A stretch of 64,000 bases of DNA, from contig JADFCQ010000002.1 in assembly GCA_015223225.1 (NCBI GenBank), forward strand, positions 310,001 through 374,000. Reading direction: 5' to 3'. Positions 1-9,759 of the stretch are shown one piece after another. Every line of letters begins with the position of its first letter. Positions within the stretch are counted from its first letter, which is position 1. The translations under genes were made by a program, and so were the position numbers. The stretch is from Acetobacteraceae bacterium H6797 (GTDB lineage Bacteria; Pseudomonadota; Alphaproteobacteria; Acetobacterales; Acetobacteraceae). The notes under the pieces were generated by a model. It made no database searches, was not told the origin of the DNA, and saw only the letters and a program-made list of their open reading frames with translations.

Positions 1-1227
1 GTTTCCGCCCGTGCCCGCGCCGCCCGCCTGGCCGAGGCCTATCTCAAGGCCGACAAGGCTGGCCGGAAGGCCTTCCTCAAGCTGGTGGCGAGCTTCGATG
101 CCGACCCGGCCGCGGTTGCCACCGCCATCGCGGCGCTGCAGGGCGCGAGCGAGCCGGCCGCCCAGGCCGCCGCGCAGGCCAAGCTCCGCCGTGCGCTGGA
201 GCCGCCGCGCCTCAAGCTGCTGACGCAGTTCACCGCCATTCCGGACGGGATGAAGTTCCTCGTCGATCTGCGCGCCGAGCTTCTGGGCTTCGTGCGCGAG
301 GATGCGACGCTGCTCGGCCTCGAGAACGACCTTCGCGGCCTGCTCGCCAGCTGGTTCGATGTCGGCTTCCTCGAGCTCAAGCATATCGACTGGCATTCGC
401 CCGCCATCCTGCTCGAAAAGCTGGTCGGCTACGAAGCCGTGCATCGCATACGCACCTGGCGCGATCTGAAGAACCGACTCGATTCCGACCGCCGCTGCTA
501 CGCCTTCTTCCACCCCCGCATGCCCGACGAGCCGCTGATCTTCGTCGAGGTCGCGCTGGTGCAGGGCATGGCGGCGAGCGTGCAGGCACTGCTGGACGAG
601 AAGGCCCCGGTGCTGGACCCGAAACTGGCCGATACCGCCATTTTCTACTCCATCAACAACTGCCAGCGCGGGCTGGACGGCATTTCCTTCGGCAACTTCC
701 TCATCAAGCGGGTGGTGCAGCTCCTTTCCGACGAGTTCCGCAACCTCAAGACCTTCGCGACGCTCTCGCCCATCCCCGGCTTCCGCCGCTGGCTGGACGA
801 GCAGCTGAAGAGCAAGCCCGAGGGCCTGCTCACCGAGGAGGAAGCCGCCGAGGTGATGAAGGCCGTGCCGGAAGCGGAGACGCCCGCCGCTGCCTTCCAG
901 GCCCTGCTGGCCGACCGCCGCCGCGCGATGCTGGCCTCGGGCGCTCTCACGCGCCTCTGCGCCCGCTACCTGGTGCTGGAAACCTCGCCGCGCGACCCGA
1001 AGCGCGCCGCCGATCCGGTGGGGCATTTCCACCTCTCCAACGGCGCGCGAATCGAGCGCGTGAACTGGCGCGGCGACACCTCGGATAACGGCTTCCGCCA
1101 GAGCCACGGCTTCATGGTGAACTACCTCTACGATCCGGCGAAAATCGAGACCTATCACGAGGATTACGCTGGCGAGGGCAAGCGCGCCGCCAGCAGCGCG
1201 ATGCGGAAACTGGCCAAGGGCAACTAG
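1..1227 (+). CDS. Malonyl-CoA decarboxylase, 5' end outside window
   Basis: Decarboxylates malonyl-CoA to acetyl-CoA in the cytoplasm. The reading frame is open from base 1, so the gene starts upstream; an internal ATG at 85 is unlikely to be the true start because the residues before it resemble the helical N-terminal domain of the family. The C-terminal catalytic domain is recognisable: the SINNCQRGLDGISFG block (near base 650), TLSPIPGFRRWL (near 765), the FHLSNGA histidine segment (near 1025) and SHGFMVNYLYD (near 1105). About 408 codons are visible, against roughly 450-490 in full-length family members, so only a short piece is missing. The gene stands alone on this strand, with a hairpin just after its stop. 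The family assignment is firm; the physiological role (malonate use or malonyl-CoA turnover) cannot be read from what is visible. Confidence 0.93.
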   Translation, partial: VSARARAARLAEAYLKADKAGRKAFLKLVASFDADPAAVATAIAALQGASEPAAQAAAQAKLRRALEPPRLKLLTQFTAIPDGMKFLVDLRAELLGFVREDATLLGLENDLRGLLASWFDVGFLELKHIDWHSPAILLEKLVGYEAVHRIRTWRDLKNRLDSDRRCYAFFHPRMPDEPLIFVEVALVQGMAASVQALLDEKAPVLDPKLADTAIFYSINNCQRGLDGISFGNFLIKRVVQLLSDEFRNLKTFATLSPIPGFRRWLDEQLKSKPEGLLTEEEAAEVMKAVPEAETPAAAFQALLADRRRAMLASGALTRLCARYLVLETSPRDPKRAADPVGHFHLSNGARIERVNWRGDTSDNGFRQSHGFMVNYLYDPAKIETYHEDYAGEGKRAASSAMRKLAKGN

Positions 1228-1236
1228 GGACGGCAT

Positions 1237-1261
1237 CGGGACGGCCATTCCAGCCGTCCCG
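1237..1261 (+). terminator. Hairpin after the malonyl-CoA decarboxylase gene
   Basis: A perfect 9-bp stem (CGGGACGGC / GCCGTCCCG) with a 7-base loop begins 10 bases after the stop codon. No T-run follows, so it may be a weak terminator or a 3'-end stabilising structure. Confidence 0.5.
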
Positions 1262-1299
1262 GTTAACGATTACGGTCGTGCCGGTTTCGGAGCCGCAGC

Positions 1300-2019
1300 A
1301 TGACCTGGTCCATCGTCGCGCATGATCCCGCCTCGGGCGCTTTCGCCGTCGCGGTCACCACCTGCAATTTCGCCGTGGGGGCCTCCTGCCCCCATGTGCG
1401 GGCCGGGGTCGGCGCGGTCTCGACGCAATCCATCACCAACCGTTACCTCGGCCCGGCCGTGCTCGACGGGCTGGAGCGCGGCCTCGCGCCAAATGCCGCG
1501 ATCGAGGCAGCGCTGGAGAAGGATGAGGGCCGGCATCTGCGCCAGATCCATGCCATCGACCGGCATGGGCGCAGCGCGGCCTGGACGGGCAAGCATTGCG
1601 TCGATTGGGCGGGAGACCATGCGGCGGTGGGCTTTTCCGTCGCGGGCAATATGCTCGCCGGCCCCGCGGTGCTCTCCGATACGGTCGGCGCCTTCGCGGC
1701 CAATAGCAACCTGCCCCTGCCCGAGCGGATGATGCAGGCGCTGCAGGCAGGCGAGGCCGCGGGCGGGGATAAGCGCGGCCGGCAATCGGCGGCGATGCAG
1801 CTCACCACGACCGAGGATTTCCCCGATCTCGACCTTCGGGTGGATGATCACGGCGAGCCGCTGACGGAACTCGCGCGGCTGCTGAAACTCTGGCGCCGCC
1901 AACGCGAGCCGGGGCTCGCCGATGCGCCGCGTAAGGCCGACCCCGCCGGGCTGATCGACCTCGACGTGATCGAGGCCAATTGGGTTTCCCGGGGGCTCGG
2001 CCTGCGCTTCAGGCGTTAG
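1300..2019 (+). CDS. DUF1028 (Ntn-hydrolase-like) family protein
   Basis: A 239-residue protein matching the DUF1028 family from its first residues: MTWSIVAHDP, then VTTCNFAVGASCPHVRAGVG and STQSITNRYLGPAVLDGL. Members have an Ntn-hydrolase-like fold and are often found near peptide or amino-acid catabolic genes, but no reaction is established for this version. The ATG at 1300 gives the usual family N-terminus. It ends 23 bases before the convergent FKBP gene. No signal peptide or membrane segment is visible, so it is probably cytoplasmic. The family call is solid; the function is unknown. Confidence 0.85.
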   Translation: MTWSIVAHDPASGAFAVAVTTCNFAVGASCPHVRAGVGAVSTQSITNRYLGPAVLDGLERGLAPNAAIEAALEKDEGRHLRQIHAIDRHGRSAAWTGKHCVDWAGDHAAVGFSVAGNMLAGPAVLSDTVGAFAANSNLPLPERMMQALQAGEAAGGDKRGRQSAAMQLTTTEDFPDLDLRVDDHGEPLTELARLLKLWRRQREPGLADAPRKADPAGLIDLDVIEANWVSRGLGLRFRR

Positions 2020-2042
2020 CCGCGCGGCGCTTCAGGCGCGGC

Positions 2043-2375
2043 TCAGCCAACGCCGAGCAGCTCGACCTCGAAGAGCAGCGTGGCGTTCGGCGGGATGACG
2101 CTGCCCGCGCCGCGCTTGCCGTAGCCCAGCTCAGGCGGAATCACGAGCGTGCGCTGGCCGCCGACCTTCATGCCGGCGAAGCCCTGGTCCCAGCCGCCGA
2201 TCACTTGGCCGACGCCCAGCATGAACTGGAAGGGCGTGCCGCGATCGAGCGAACTGTCGAACTTGCGGCCCTTATTGTCCGGCTTGGCGGGGTCATAAAG
2301 CCAGCCGGTGTAATGGACGGTGATCATCTGGCCGGGCGTCGCCTCGGCGCCGGTGCCAATCTTCGTGTCGGTCAT
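2043..2375 (-). CDS. FKBP-type peptidyl-prolyl cis-trans isomerase
   Basis: A single-domain 110-residue FKBP that catalyses cis-trans isomerisation of prolyl bonds. Conserved pieces are [13 protein letters not shown] [57 protein letters not shown] and [15 protein letters not shown] start further upstream is open, but the ATG at 2375 is preceded by an AGGAG ribosome-binding site and matches the family's N-terminus, so the longer form was rejected. No signal peptide is present, implying a cytosolic protein. It lies downstream of msrP on the same strand, about 125 bases away, with no evident functional link. Confidence 0.93.
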   Translation of the reverse strand: MTDTKIGTGAEATPGQMITVHYTGWLYDPAKPDNKGRKFDSSLDRGTPFQFMLGVGQVIGGWDQGFAGMKVGGQRTLVIPPELGYGKRGAGSVIPPNATLLFEVELLGVG

Positions 2376-2500
2376 GCTCTTGCTCCTCTGGCCGACGACT
2401 CCGCTGGCCATGCGGGCGCATCGAAACCCGGCGGCCCCGCGAAGTCGAGCGCCCATCGCATCGTTAAGCGGGGCTTCGGCCGAGCCCCGCCAAACGGCCT

Positions 2501-3448
2501 CTAGGCCCAGAGCCGCTCGTTCTGCAGGTTGGTGTAGAGCGAGGCGACGAATTCGCCATAGCCGTTGAAGATCTTCGTCGGCACGCGGTCGCCCGAGCCG
2601 AGCAGGCGCTCATGCGCCTGGCTCCAGCGCGGATGCGGCACCTCCGGGTTCACATTGGCCCAGAAGCCGTATTCGCTGGCCTGGAGCCCTTCCCAGAAAG
2701 TGCTGGGGCGCTTGTCGGTCAGCGTGACCTTCACGATCGACTTGCCCGCCTTGAACCCGTATTTCCACGGGAAGAGCACGCGCAGCGGCGCGCCGTTCTG
2801 CTGCGGCAGCGGCTTGCCGTACATGCCGACGGCGACGAAGGCCAGTTCATTGGCCGCCTCCTCCACCGTGCAGCCCTCGATATAGGGCCAGGGATACCAG
2901 CTCTGCCGCAGGCCGGGCATTACGGCGGGCAGCGTCGCGGTCTCGAAGACCACGTATTTGGCCTCGGGCTTCGGCCCCGCGATCTTCACCAGCTCGCTCA
3001 GCGGAAAGCCCGTCCAGGGCACAGTCATGGCCCAGGCCTCGACGCAGCGATGGCGCAGCACGCGCTCCTCAAGCGTCACGCGCTTGAGGATGTCCTCGAT
3101 GTCGAGCGTGGCGGGATTGTCCACCATGCCGCCGAAGGTGACCTTCCATGGCCGCACCGGCATTTTCTGGGCGGTGGGATAGATGCTCTTGCTGCCGCCG
3201 AACTCGTAGAAATTGTTGTAGGTGGTCGCGTCCCGCTCGGGGGTGATGTCCCGCCCCGGCTCGAAACGGGCATTACGCGGCGCGGCCATGGCGCCGGGCG
3301 CGCCCTGGGCCTGGGCCCGCCCGGCGAAGGCGCCGAGCGCGGCGGCGCCGGCGATGAGGCCGAGCCCCTTGCGGCGGCCCATCACGGCCGCTTCGGGCGT
3401 CACGGCGCTTTCGGGCAGCTCCCAGCCACGGGGAATGCGGATCAGCAT
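2501..3448 (-). CDS. msrP: Protein-methionine-sulfoxide reductase catalytic subunit MsrP
   Basis: A periplasmic molybdopterin enzyme that reduces methionine sulfoxide in envelope proteins. The 315-residue sequence carries a twin-arginine-type export signal ([20 protein letters not shown], near residues 24-43, with an AQA cleavage region). The conserved Mo-ligand cysteine is C135 in [15 protein letters not shown]. Other family blocks include [11 protein letters not shown] and [15 protein letters not shown]. The ATG at 3448 follows a strong AGGAGG. In many bacteria a membrane haem partner, MsrQ, is adjacent; none is encoded beside it here, so it must lie elsewhere or be replaced. parC lies upstream on the same strand across about 120 bases. 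Confidence 0.95.
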   Translation of the reverse strand: MLIRIPRGWELPESAVTPEAAVMGRRKGLGLIAGAAALGAFAGRAQAQGAPGAMAAPRNARFEPGRDITPERDATTYNNFYEFGGSKSIYPTAQKMPVRPWKVTFGGMVDNPATLDIEDILKRVTLEERVLRHRCVEAWAMTVPWTGFPLSELVKIAGPKPEAKYVVFETATLPAVMPGLRQSWYPWPYIEGCTVEEAANELAFVAVGMYGKPLPQQNGAPLRVLFPWKYGFKAGKSIVKVTLTDKRPSTFWEGLQASEYGFWANVNPEVPHPRWSQAHERLLGSGDRVPTKIFNGYGEFVASLYTNLQNERLWA

Positions 3449-3568
3449 GAGGGTCCTCCTGGGCCTGATGGGGGCCTTACGCGGGGATGGACGCCCAACC
3501 GCGCCGCTTATTCCGCCTCGCCCCGCATTATTTGGGACGAGGCGGCCTCAGCGCCAGGAATTCCGGTG

Positions 3569-5827
3569 TCAGGTATTGAAACGGTTGGACTTGGGGAAGC
3601 CGTTGGGCGGCTGCTTGCCCGCCCCGGCGCGATTGCCGCGCCAAGTGGTCAGGTCCGTCTCGACCCGCACGCGGCCGCCGAGCTGCCAGCTCAGGCCTTC
3701 CTTCGCGTTGAAGACCTTGGCATCGGCCATGCCGCCATCGCGATAGCCCTGCAGCGCCACGCCGCGCCCGCGCGTCATTTCCGGCACCTGTTCGAGGGGG
3801 AAGACTAGCAGCTTCCGGTTCTCGCCGATCACCGCCACCGTATCGCCATTGGCCGGGATGCAGAGCGCCGCCTCGTTCGGCGGATCGACCAGCAGCACCT
3901 GGCGGCCTGTGCGCTTCTCGGCCAGCAGTTCTTCGGACTTCACGACGAAGCCCTTCCCTTCCCGGCTGGCCAGCAGGTAGCGCTGGCCCTCGCGCCAGAC
4001 GAAGAGCGTGACGACGTCATCCTCGTTCGTCAGCTCCACCATGAGCCGCACCGGCTGGCCGTCGCCGCGCCCGCGCGGGATCTGGTCGGCCTTGATCGTA
4101 TAGGCCTTGCCATTGGTGGCGAAGAGGCAGAGCCGGTCCGTCGTCTCGCAATTCAGGCGGATGGCGAGCTTGTCGCCCTCCTTGAAGCGGAATTCGGCAT
4201 CCTCGGGCTGATGGCCCTTCTGGGCGCGGATCCAGCCCTTTTCGGAGAGGATGACGGTAATGGGCTCGCGCTCGATCAGCGCCGTCTCGTCGACCACCAC
4301 GGCCTTGGCCTCGCCGTCGATCAGCGTGCGGCGATCGCCCAGCGCGCCCGAGCCGAATTTCTTGCGGGTGGCCTCGATATCCTTGCCGATCTGCTTCCAG
4401 CGCGCCTTCTCGTCGGCGAGCAGGCCGCGCAGGGATTCGGCCTCCTTCGAGAGCGCGTCATGCTCCCGGCGGATTTCCATCTCCTCCAGCTTGCGCAGGC
4501 TGCGCAGGCGCATGTTGAGGATGGCCTCGGCCTGCACCTCGGACAGCCTGAAGCTCGCCATCAGGGCCTGCTTCGGCTCATCCTCATAGCGGATGATGCG
4601 GATCACCTCGTCCAGGTTCAGGTAGACGATGAGGAAGCCGGCCAGGATCTCGAGCCGCCGCAGCACCGCCGCCAGGCGATGGTTCGTCACGCGCTGGAGT
4701 ACCTCGTGCCGGTGGTCCAGCCAATGGCGCAGCACGTCCTTCAGGCTCATGACGCGAGGCGTGCGATCCGGCCCCAGCACGTTCATATTGAGCGGGAAGC
4801 GGCTTTCCAGCGAGGTGGCGCGGAAAAGCGTCTCCATCAGCATCGCCGGATCGACCGCGCGGGTCTTGGGCTCGATGATGACGCGGACGATATCGGTGCT
4901 TTCGTCGCGGATATCGCCCAGCAGCGGGAGCTTCTTCTCCTCCATCAGCTGCGCGATCTGCTCGATCAGGCGCGACTTCTGGACCTGGTAGGGGATTTCC
5001 GAGACCAGGATCGTATAGGTCCCGTTCTTGCCCGGCAGCACTTCCCATTTGGCGCGGACGCGGAAGCCGCCGCGGCCCGTCTCATAAGCCTCGCGCAGGG
5101 CCTCCGGGCTCTCCATGAGCACGCCGCCCGTGGGGAAGTCCGGCCCGCTGACATGCTGCAGCAGATCGGCCGTGCTGGCATTGGGGTTCTTGATGAGCGC
5201 CAGCGCCGCGCCGCAGAGCTCGCCGGCATTATGCGGCGGGATGGAGGTCGCCATGCCGACCGCGATGCCGGCCGCGCCATTGGCCAGCAGGTTCGGGAAG
5301 GCAGCGGGGAGCACCAGCGGCTCCTGCTCCTCGCCGTCATAGGTCGGGCGGAAATCGACCGCATCGGCGTCGATGCCGGCCAGCAGCGCCTGGGCCACCT
5401 CGGTGAGCTTGGCCTCGGTGTAGCGCATGGCCGCGGCGTTATCGCCGTCGATATTGCCGAAATTGCCCTGGCCCTCGACCAGCGGGTAGCGCGCGGCGAA
5501 ATCCTGCGCGAGGCGCACCATGGCCTCGTAGATCGAGCTGTCGCCATGGGGGTGATACTTACCCATGACGTCACCGACGATGCGGGCGCATTTCTTGAAC
5601 CCGCCGTTCGGGTCCAGCCGCAGCTGGTTCATGGCCCAGAGCAGGCGGCGATGCACGGGCTTCAGCCCGTCGCGCACATCCGGCAGCGAGCGCGCCATGA
5701 TGGTGGACATGGCATAGGCGAGGTAGCGTTCGGACAATGCCTGGGCCAGGCGCGTCTCGCGGGTATTGCCGCCTTCGGGCAGAGTGGCGATATCGTCCGG
5801 CATGGCGGTGATTCCCGGTTCGTTCAA
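3569..5827 (-). CDS. parC: DNA topoisomerase IV subunit A
   Basis: ParC, the DNA-cleaving subunit that acts with ParE to decatenate daughter chromosomes. At 752 residues it matches the usual length. The N-terminal breakage-reunion domain contains [16 protein letters not shown] (47-61), the [13 protein letters not shown] segment (91-103) and the catalytic tyrosine Y136 in [10 protein letters not shown]. Short C-terminal beta-pinwheel blades follow, rather than the longer GyrA type, which supports ParC over GyrA. The quinolone-determining positions S97 and E101 are the susceptible-type residues. It is divergent from the nitroreductase gene and could share the roughly 130-base spacer as promoter region. 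parE is not in the window. Confidence 0.95.
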   Translation of the reverse strand: MNEPGITAMPDDIATLPEGGNTRETRLAQALSERYLAYAMSTIMARSLPDVRDGLKPVHRRLLWAMNQLRLDPNGGFKKCARIVGDVMGKYHPHGDSSIYEAMVRLAQDFAARYPLVEGQGNFGNIDGDNAAAMRYTEAKLTEVAQALLAGIDADAVDFRPTYDGEEQEPLVLPAAFPNLLANGAAGIAVGMATSIPPHNAGELCGAALALIKNPNASTADLLQHVSGPDFPTGGVLMESPEALREAYETGRGGFRVRAKWEVLPGKNGTYTILVSEIPYQVQKSRLIEQIAQLMEEKKLPLLGDIRDESTDIVRVIIEPKTRAVDPAMLMETLFRATSLESRFPLNMNVLGPDRTPRVMSLKDVLRHWLDHRHEVLQRVTNHRLAAVLRRLEILAGFLIVYLNLDEVIRIIRYEDEPKQALMASFRLSEVQAEAILNMRLRSLRKLEEMEIRREHDALSKEAESLRGLLADEKARWKQIGKDIEATRKKFGSGALGDRRTLIDGEAKAVVVDETALIEREPITVILSEKGWIRAQKGHQPEDAEFRFKEGDKLAIRLNCETTDRLCLFATNGKAYTIKADQIPRGRGDGQPVRLMVELTNEDDVVTLFVWREGQRYLLASREGKGFVVKSEELLAEKRTGRQVLLVDPPNEAALCIPANGDTVAVIGENRKLLVFPLEQVPEMTRGRGVALQGYRDGGMADAKVFNAKEGLSWQLGGRVRVETDLTTWRGNRAGAGKQPPNGFPKSNRFNT

Positions 5828-5904
5828 GTGAACAGGGGTTAGCGCGCAGGGGCTGGGCCGGTCAAATCCGAAGGTGGAGAGGCCGGGCCGAGCTTGCCGT
5901 CAGT

Positions 5905-5933
5905 TTGAGATTGCGAGGCACTCGCGATAAGCT
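5905..5933 (+). promoter_or_regulatory. Candidate sigma-70 promoter for the nitroreductase gene pair
   Basis: TTGAGA and TAAGCT are separated by 17 bases about 30 bases upstream of the TTG start at 5961. The -35 match is good and the -10 match is weak. Confidence 0.3.
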
Positions 5934-5960
5934 GGTGCCGTTATTCTAAGGAGCCTCCCC

Positions 5961-6554
5961 TTGCCGGATAGCCTTCCCAAGCTTCCGCCCGGCCTCGCCG
6001 CCCTGCTCGCCCGCGCCTCGGTCGGCCCGCAGCGGCTGACGGAGCCAGCGCCGAGCGACGAGGCGCTGAGACTGGCCGTCGCCGCCGCCCTTCGCGCGCC
6101 GGACCATGCGGGCGTGAAGCCCTGGCGCTTCGTGGCCATCTCGGGCGATGACCGCGCCGCTTTCGGCGATTTCCTGGCCGAGGCCATGGCGCGCTTCCGC
6201 CCCGATTTCCCGCCCGACCGCATCGAGAAGGAGCGTATGCGCCCTTCCCGCGCGCCGCTCTTCATCGTGGCCGGCGCCTCCATCCGCCATGGCTTCAAGA
6301 TCCCGGTCTGGGAGCAGCAGGCCTCGGCGGCGGCGGGGGTGATGAACTTCCTCAATGCGCTCGACGCCCAGGGTTTCGGCGCCTTCTGGGCCTCCTCCCC
6401 CGGGCTCGAGAACCCCGAGGTGAAGAAGGCCCTGGGCTTCGAGGAGGGCGACATGCTGCTCGGCTGGATCATGGTCGGCACGCCCACCGCCGAGCGCACG
6501 CGCCCGATGCGCCCCGAGCCCGACGCCTTCCTGCGCCGCTGGACCAAGCCCTGA
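5961..6554 (+). CDS. Nitroreductase family protein (YdjA-like)
   Basis: A 197-residue FMN-dependent nitroreductase-fold protein most like the compact YdjA group. Family features include RAPDHAGVKPWRFV near the N-terminus (cofactor and active-site loop), WEQQASAAAGVMNFLNALDAQGFG in the central helix, and LLGWIMVGTP near the C-terminus. Translation appears to start at TTG (5961), because an AAGGAG lies at the right distance and no suitable ATG or GTG is closer. The downstream IsdG-like gene begins 12 bases after the stop, indicating an operon. The substrate is unknown; members reduce nitro compounds or quinones in vitro. Confidence 0.88.
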   Translation: MPDSLPKLPPGLAALLARASVGPQRLTEPAPSDEALRLAVAAALRAPDHAGVKPWRFVAISGDDRAAFGDFLAEAMARFRPDFPPDRIEKERMRPSRAPLFIVAGASIRHGFKIPVWEQQASAAAGVMNFLNALDAQGFGAFWASSPGLENPEVKKALGFEEGDMLLGWIMVGTPTAERTRPMRPEPDAFLRRWTKP

Positions 6555-6566
6555 GGAGAGAACGCC

Positions 6567-6881
6567 ATGTTCATCGCCACCAACCGCTTCCAGGTGATCC
6601 CCAGCGAGGCCGAGCGTTTCGAGCAGACCTGGCTGACCCGCGAGAGCCATTTGCATGAGTTGGAGGGCTTCGTGGCCTTCCACCTGCTCAAGGGGCCGCA
6701 GGCGGAGGACCATATCCTCTATGCCTCGATGACGATCTGGGCCTCCAAGGCCGATTTCGAGGCCTGGACCCGCTCGGAGCAGTTCCGCAAGGCCCATGCC
6801 GGGGCAGGCCAGAGCAAGCCCACCACCATCGACCGCCCGCGCTTCGAGGGGTTCGAGGTGATCCAGACGATCAAGAAGTGA
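6567..6881 (+). CDS. IsdG-like haem-degrading / antibiotic-biosynthesis monooxygenase domain protein
   Basis: A 104-residue single ABM-domain protein. Members form ferredoxin-like dimers. The residues corresponding to the IsdG/IsdI catalytic triad are present at nearly the same positions: N6 in ATNRF, W67 in FEAW and H77 in RKAHAG. This suggests haem-degrading activity rather than a generic quinol monooxygenase, although fold and triad alone do not prove it. The start ATG follows GAGGAGAGAA-type purine sequence, 12 bases after the nitroreductase stop, so the two are probably co-transcribed. No haem uptake genes are nearby. Confidence 0.78.
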   Translation: MFIATNRFQVIPSEAERFEQTWLTRESHLHELEGFVAFHLLKGPQAEDHILYASMTIWASKADFEAWTRSEQFRKAHAGAGQSKPTTIDRPRFEGFEVIQTIKK

Positions 6882-7022
6882 CGGGTCACGAGCGGGAGGG
6901 ACGGCTTCCCGCACCTTCTGTTGCTGCTTTTCCTCGCGCAACCGGGCCCGGCTCCGTTACGTTACCGGGCAAGGCGTCAGGCCGACAAATCCACGCTCCG
7001 AGCACCGGAGAGCCGCATCATC

Positions 7023-8054
7023 ATGCCACCCGCCCCCCTCCCCATCTCGGAAGAACAGCGGCTCGCCGCGCTCCGCTCCTATGACGTGCTGGACAGCGTC
7101 TGCGAGAGCGCATTCGACAATCTCGCCGGGCTCGCGGCCCAGCTTACGGGCAGCCCCATCGCCTTCGTCTCCCTGACCGATGCGGAGCGGCAGTGGTTCA
7201 AGGCGCGGCACGGGCTGCCGGTGGTCGAGGTGCCGCGCGAGCACTCCTTCTGCGCCTGGGCCATTCTGGAACCCGAGAAGACGCTCGTGGTGCCCGATAC
7301 GCGGCTCGATGAGCGTTTCGCCGACAACCCGCTCGTGCTGGGCTCGCCGGATATCCGCTTCTATGCGGGCGCACCGCTGGTCAATCGCGACGGCGCCGCT
7401 CTCGGGACGCTCTGCGTGCTCGACCAAAGGCCGCGCGGCATGAGCGAGGGCGAGCGCCAGATGCTGGAGCGCTTGGCCGAGGCGGTGATGACGACGCTCG
7501 AACTGCGCCGCGCCATGGCCGAGATCCATCGGATGGCCATGGCCGACGGCCTCACGGGCCTGGCCAACCGCCCTGCCCTGCTCAACGCCATCGACAAGGC
7601 GATCGCGCAGCAGCACCGCGATGGCGGCCGCCTGGGCTTGCTCTATTTCGACCTCGACGGCTTCAAGGCGGTGAATGACCGCCAGGGCCATGCTACCGGC
7701 GACGCGGTGCTGCGGGAGGTCGGAAAGGCGCTCAATGCCAGCCTGCGCGACAGCGACCTCGGCGCCCGCCTGGGCGGCGACGAATTCGCCGCCGTGCTGC
7801 ACGGAGACGGGCTCGATACCGAAGCCGTGGCGGAACGCCTGCGGCAGACCCTGATAAGCGCCATGGAGGCCAAGGGTTGGGCCGTGACAGCCTCGATCGG
7901 GGCCGCCACCTTCCATGCCCCGCCGAGCAGCGTGGACGAGGCGCTGACGGCCGCCGACGCGCTGATGTATGGCGCCAAGGCCGCGGGGAAGAACCGGGTT
8001 CTCCACCGCGATTACAACAGCGCGGCAACGACGAGCGGCCCGGCTAACGCATGA
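7023..8054 (+). CDS. GAF-domain diguanylate cyclase (GGDEF)
   Basis: A predicted c-di-GMP synthase of 343 residues. The N-terminal part (about 10-165) is a GAF sensor of the type with REHSFCAWAI and FYAGAPLVNRDGAALGTLCV. The C-terminal GGDEF domain (about 175-335) has MADGLTGLANRPAL, YFDLDGFKAVND and an intact GGDEF at 251-255. An inhibitory-site RxxD (RDSD) lies five residues before it, so product feedback is expected. No membrane segment is seen, so the sensor is cytosolic. The ATG at 7023 has a GGAG about 12 bases upstream and fits the GAF N-terminus; longer in-frame starts lack homology. No EAL domain is present. Confidence 0.92.
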   Translation: MPPAPLPISEEQRLAALRSYDVLDSVCESAFDNLAGLAAQLTGSPIAFVSLTDAERQWFKARHGLPVVEVPREHSFCAWAILEPEKTLVVPDTRLDERFADNPLVLGSPDIRFYAGAPLVNRDGAALGTLCVLDQRPRGMSEGERQMLERLAEAVMTTLELRRAMAEIHRMAMADGLTGLANRPALLNAIDKAIAQQHRDGGRLGLLYFDLDGFKAVNDRQGHATGDAVLREVGKALNASLRDSDLGARLGGDEFAAVLHGDGLDTEAVAERLRQTLISAMEAKGWAVTASIGAATFHAPPSSVDEALTAADALMYGAKAAGKNRVLHRDYNSAATTSGPANA

Positions 8055-8078
8055 GGCAGGTCGAGTGCCGCTCGCCCA

Positions 8079-9596
8079 TCAGCGAGACGCCGGCAGCAGC
8101 TTCGCGAAATCCGCGTCCAGCGAGGCCAGGGCCTGATCGATGCGGCTCTGGCGCTCGGTGATCCAGCTCTGGTCATCGGCCAGGCGCTGCTTGGCGAGGC
8201 CCAGCATCCGCGCCATTTCGGCCGGCTGAGGGCCGCCGGCGGTCTCGCGGTTCCGCACGATGGCCACCGGGTCGAGCGTCGCGCGGAATTCCGCCTCGCT
8301 CATCGGCAGCTTCGCATCGGCCTGGTTCATCTCGTGATGGACCGTCTCGGCATAGATCCGCTGCGCCTGGTCATAGGGGAAGTCGCTCGGATTGATGTCA
8401 TTGGCCTTGGCGTAATCCACGATGCCGGAGGCGAAGTGATGGCCCACGCGGAAGGGCAGCTTGTATTTGCGCATCAGCACATCGGCCAGTTCCTGCGAGG
8501 CCGTCCAGTCGAGGTTCAGTTCCTCGAGCGCGCGCTCGGGGCTGATGACCATGGCGTTCAGCACCTTGTCGAAGGAATCCAGCATGCGGATGGTGCTGGT
8601 GATCACCTCCATATTGTCCCGTGTGCCCTTGTTGTCGCTCATGCCGGGGGTGATGTTGTGCTGGGTGATCACCCGGCCGAGGCCGAGGGTGATGACGCGC
8701 GAGGCATCGGTGCGCGTGTTGTTCAGCAGGCCCGGATTGCGCTTCTGCGGCATGGCGCTGGAGACATAGGTATTGCCGCCGCCCTCCTGCAGCAGAATCC
8801 AGGGGCGCGGCTGGGCATATTGCGTCATCACGTCTTCGACGAAGCTGCCGACATGCAGCGCGATGCTGGTGACGACCGAGCCGACCTCGACCGGCATTTC
8901 GGCGGCCAGGATCTGCGCGGCGTCATAGGCATTCTCCACCGTGCGCGGGAAGCCGAGATAGCGCGCCATGCGGTCGCGGTTCAGCGGCCAGCTCGTGCCG
9001 TTCAGCACCGTCGTGCCCATGGGCGACTGGTCGACGCGGGCAAAGACCTCGTGCAGCCGGTCGACATCACGGGTGAAGCCGGCGAGGTGGCCGAGCAGGT
9101 AATGGCCGTAGCTATTGGGCTGGGCGGCCACGCCGTTGGTGTAGTTGGGCACGATCGTCCCGGCATGGGCCTCGGCGAGGCGGGCGAGCGTGGCATTCAC
9201 CTTGCGCAGCGAGGCGGCGAGCTTCAGCAACTCGTCGCGCATCATGGCGGCGCGGACGGTGGCCAGCATGTCCTGGCTGGAGCGCCCGGCATGGAGCAGC
9301 GTGGCCTCGACGCCCGCGGCCTCGATCAGCAGAGGCTCGAAGGTGATGACCAGGTTCGGCCGCTTGCCCCCGGGCGCATCGCCGTTGCGCAGCACCGTCT
9401 GCAGCCCGGCGGCGATACGCGGGGTCATCGAGCGGTCGAGCAGGCCCTCGTCGGTGTTGATCACCGCGCTGGCCTTGTTGATCTCGCCAAGCCAGAAGAA
9501 GTCATCCCGGCGCGGCGGTTGCTGCTGCTGCGCCAGCACGGGCAATGCGGTGAGGGTCATCAGGAAAGCCCCAGCGAGAAAATGCGCTTTCTTCAT
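8079..9596 (-). CDS. Exported argininosuccinate-lyase-like protein
   Basis: A 505-residue member of the fumarase/aspartase/argininosuccinate lyase superfamily with an evident signal peptide (KKAHFLAGAFLMTLTALPVLA at the N-terminus, apparent cleavage after ALA/AQQ). The start ATG at 9596 follows a perfect AGGAGG, so the signal is real. The superfamily signature appears as SSAMPQKRNPG near residue 285, and TSWPLNRDRMARYLGF resembles ArgH. The usual ArgH HTARSRND motif is altered to LLHAGRSSQDM. Cytosolic ArgH has no signal peptide, so this is likely a periplasmic lyase acting on another amino-dicarboxylate, rather than the arginine-biosynthesis enzyme. It stands alone between convergent and divergent neighbours. 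Confidence 0.8.
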   Translation of the reverse strand: MKKAHFLAGAFLMTLTALPVLAQQQQPPRRDDFFWLGEINKASAVINTDEGLLDRSMTPRIAAGLQTVLRNGDAPGGKRPNLVITFEPLLIEAAGVEATLLHAGRSSQDMLATVRAAMMRDELLKLAASLRKVNATLARLAEAHAGTIVPNYTNGVAAQPNSYGHYLLGHLAGFTRDVDRLHEVFARVDQSPMGTTVLNGTSWPLNRDRMARYLGFPRTVENAYDAAQILAAEMPVEVGSVVTSIALHVGSFVEDVMTQYAQPRPWILLQEGGGNTYVSSAMPQKRNPGLLNNTRTDASRVITLGLGRVITQHNITPGMSDNKGTRDNMEVITSTIRMLDSFDKVLNAMVISPERALEELNLDWTASQELADVLMRKYKLPFRVGHHFASGIVDYAKANDINPSDFPYDQAQRIYAETVHHEMNQADAKLPMSEAEFRATLDPVAIVRNRETAGGPQPAEMARMLGLAKQRLADDQSWITERQSRIDQALASLDADFAKLLPASR

Positions 9597-9759
9597 CGTT
9601 TCCTCCTCGGTTGAGGCATTTAGTCTCACGGAAGCCGAGGGGCGTCGAGCCGGGGCCATCGAGCCGGGTCCATCACCACTCCGTGCCAGGCCGCAGCCGC
9701 CAGGCGGCGGCGGGCGTTCTGCTGCCATCGCTGGATGGGAACGGATCGAGGGCGCCGTC

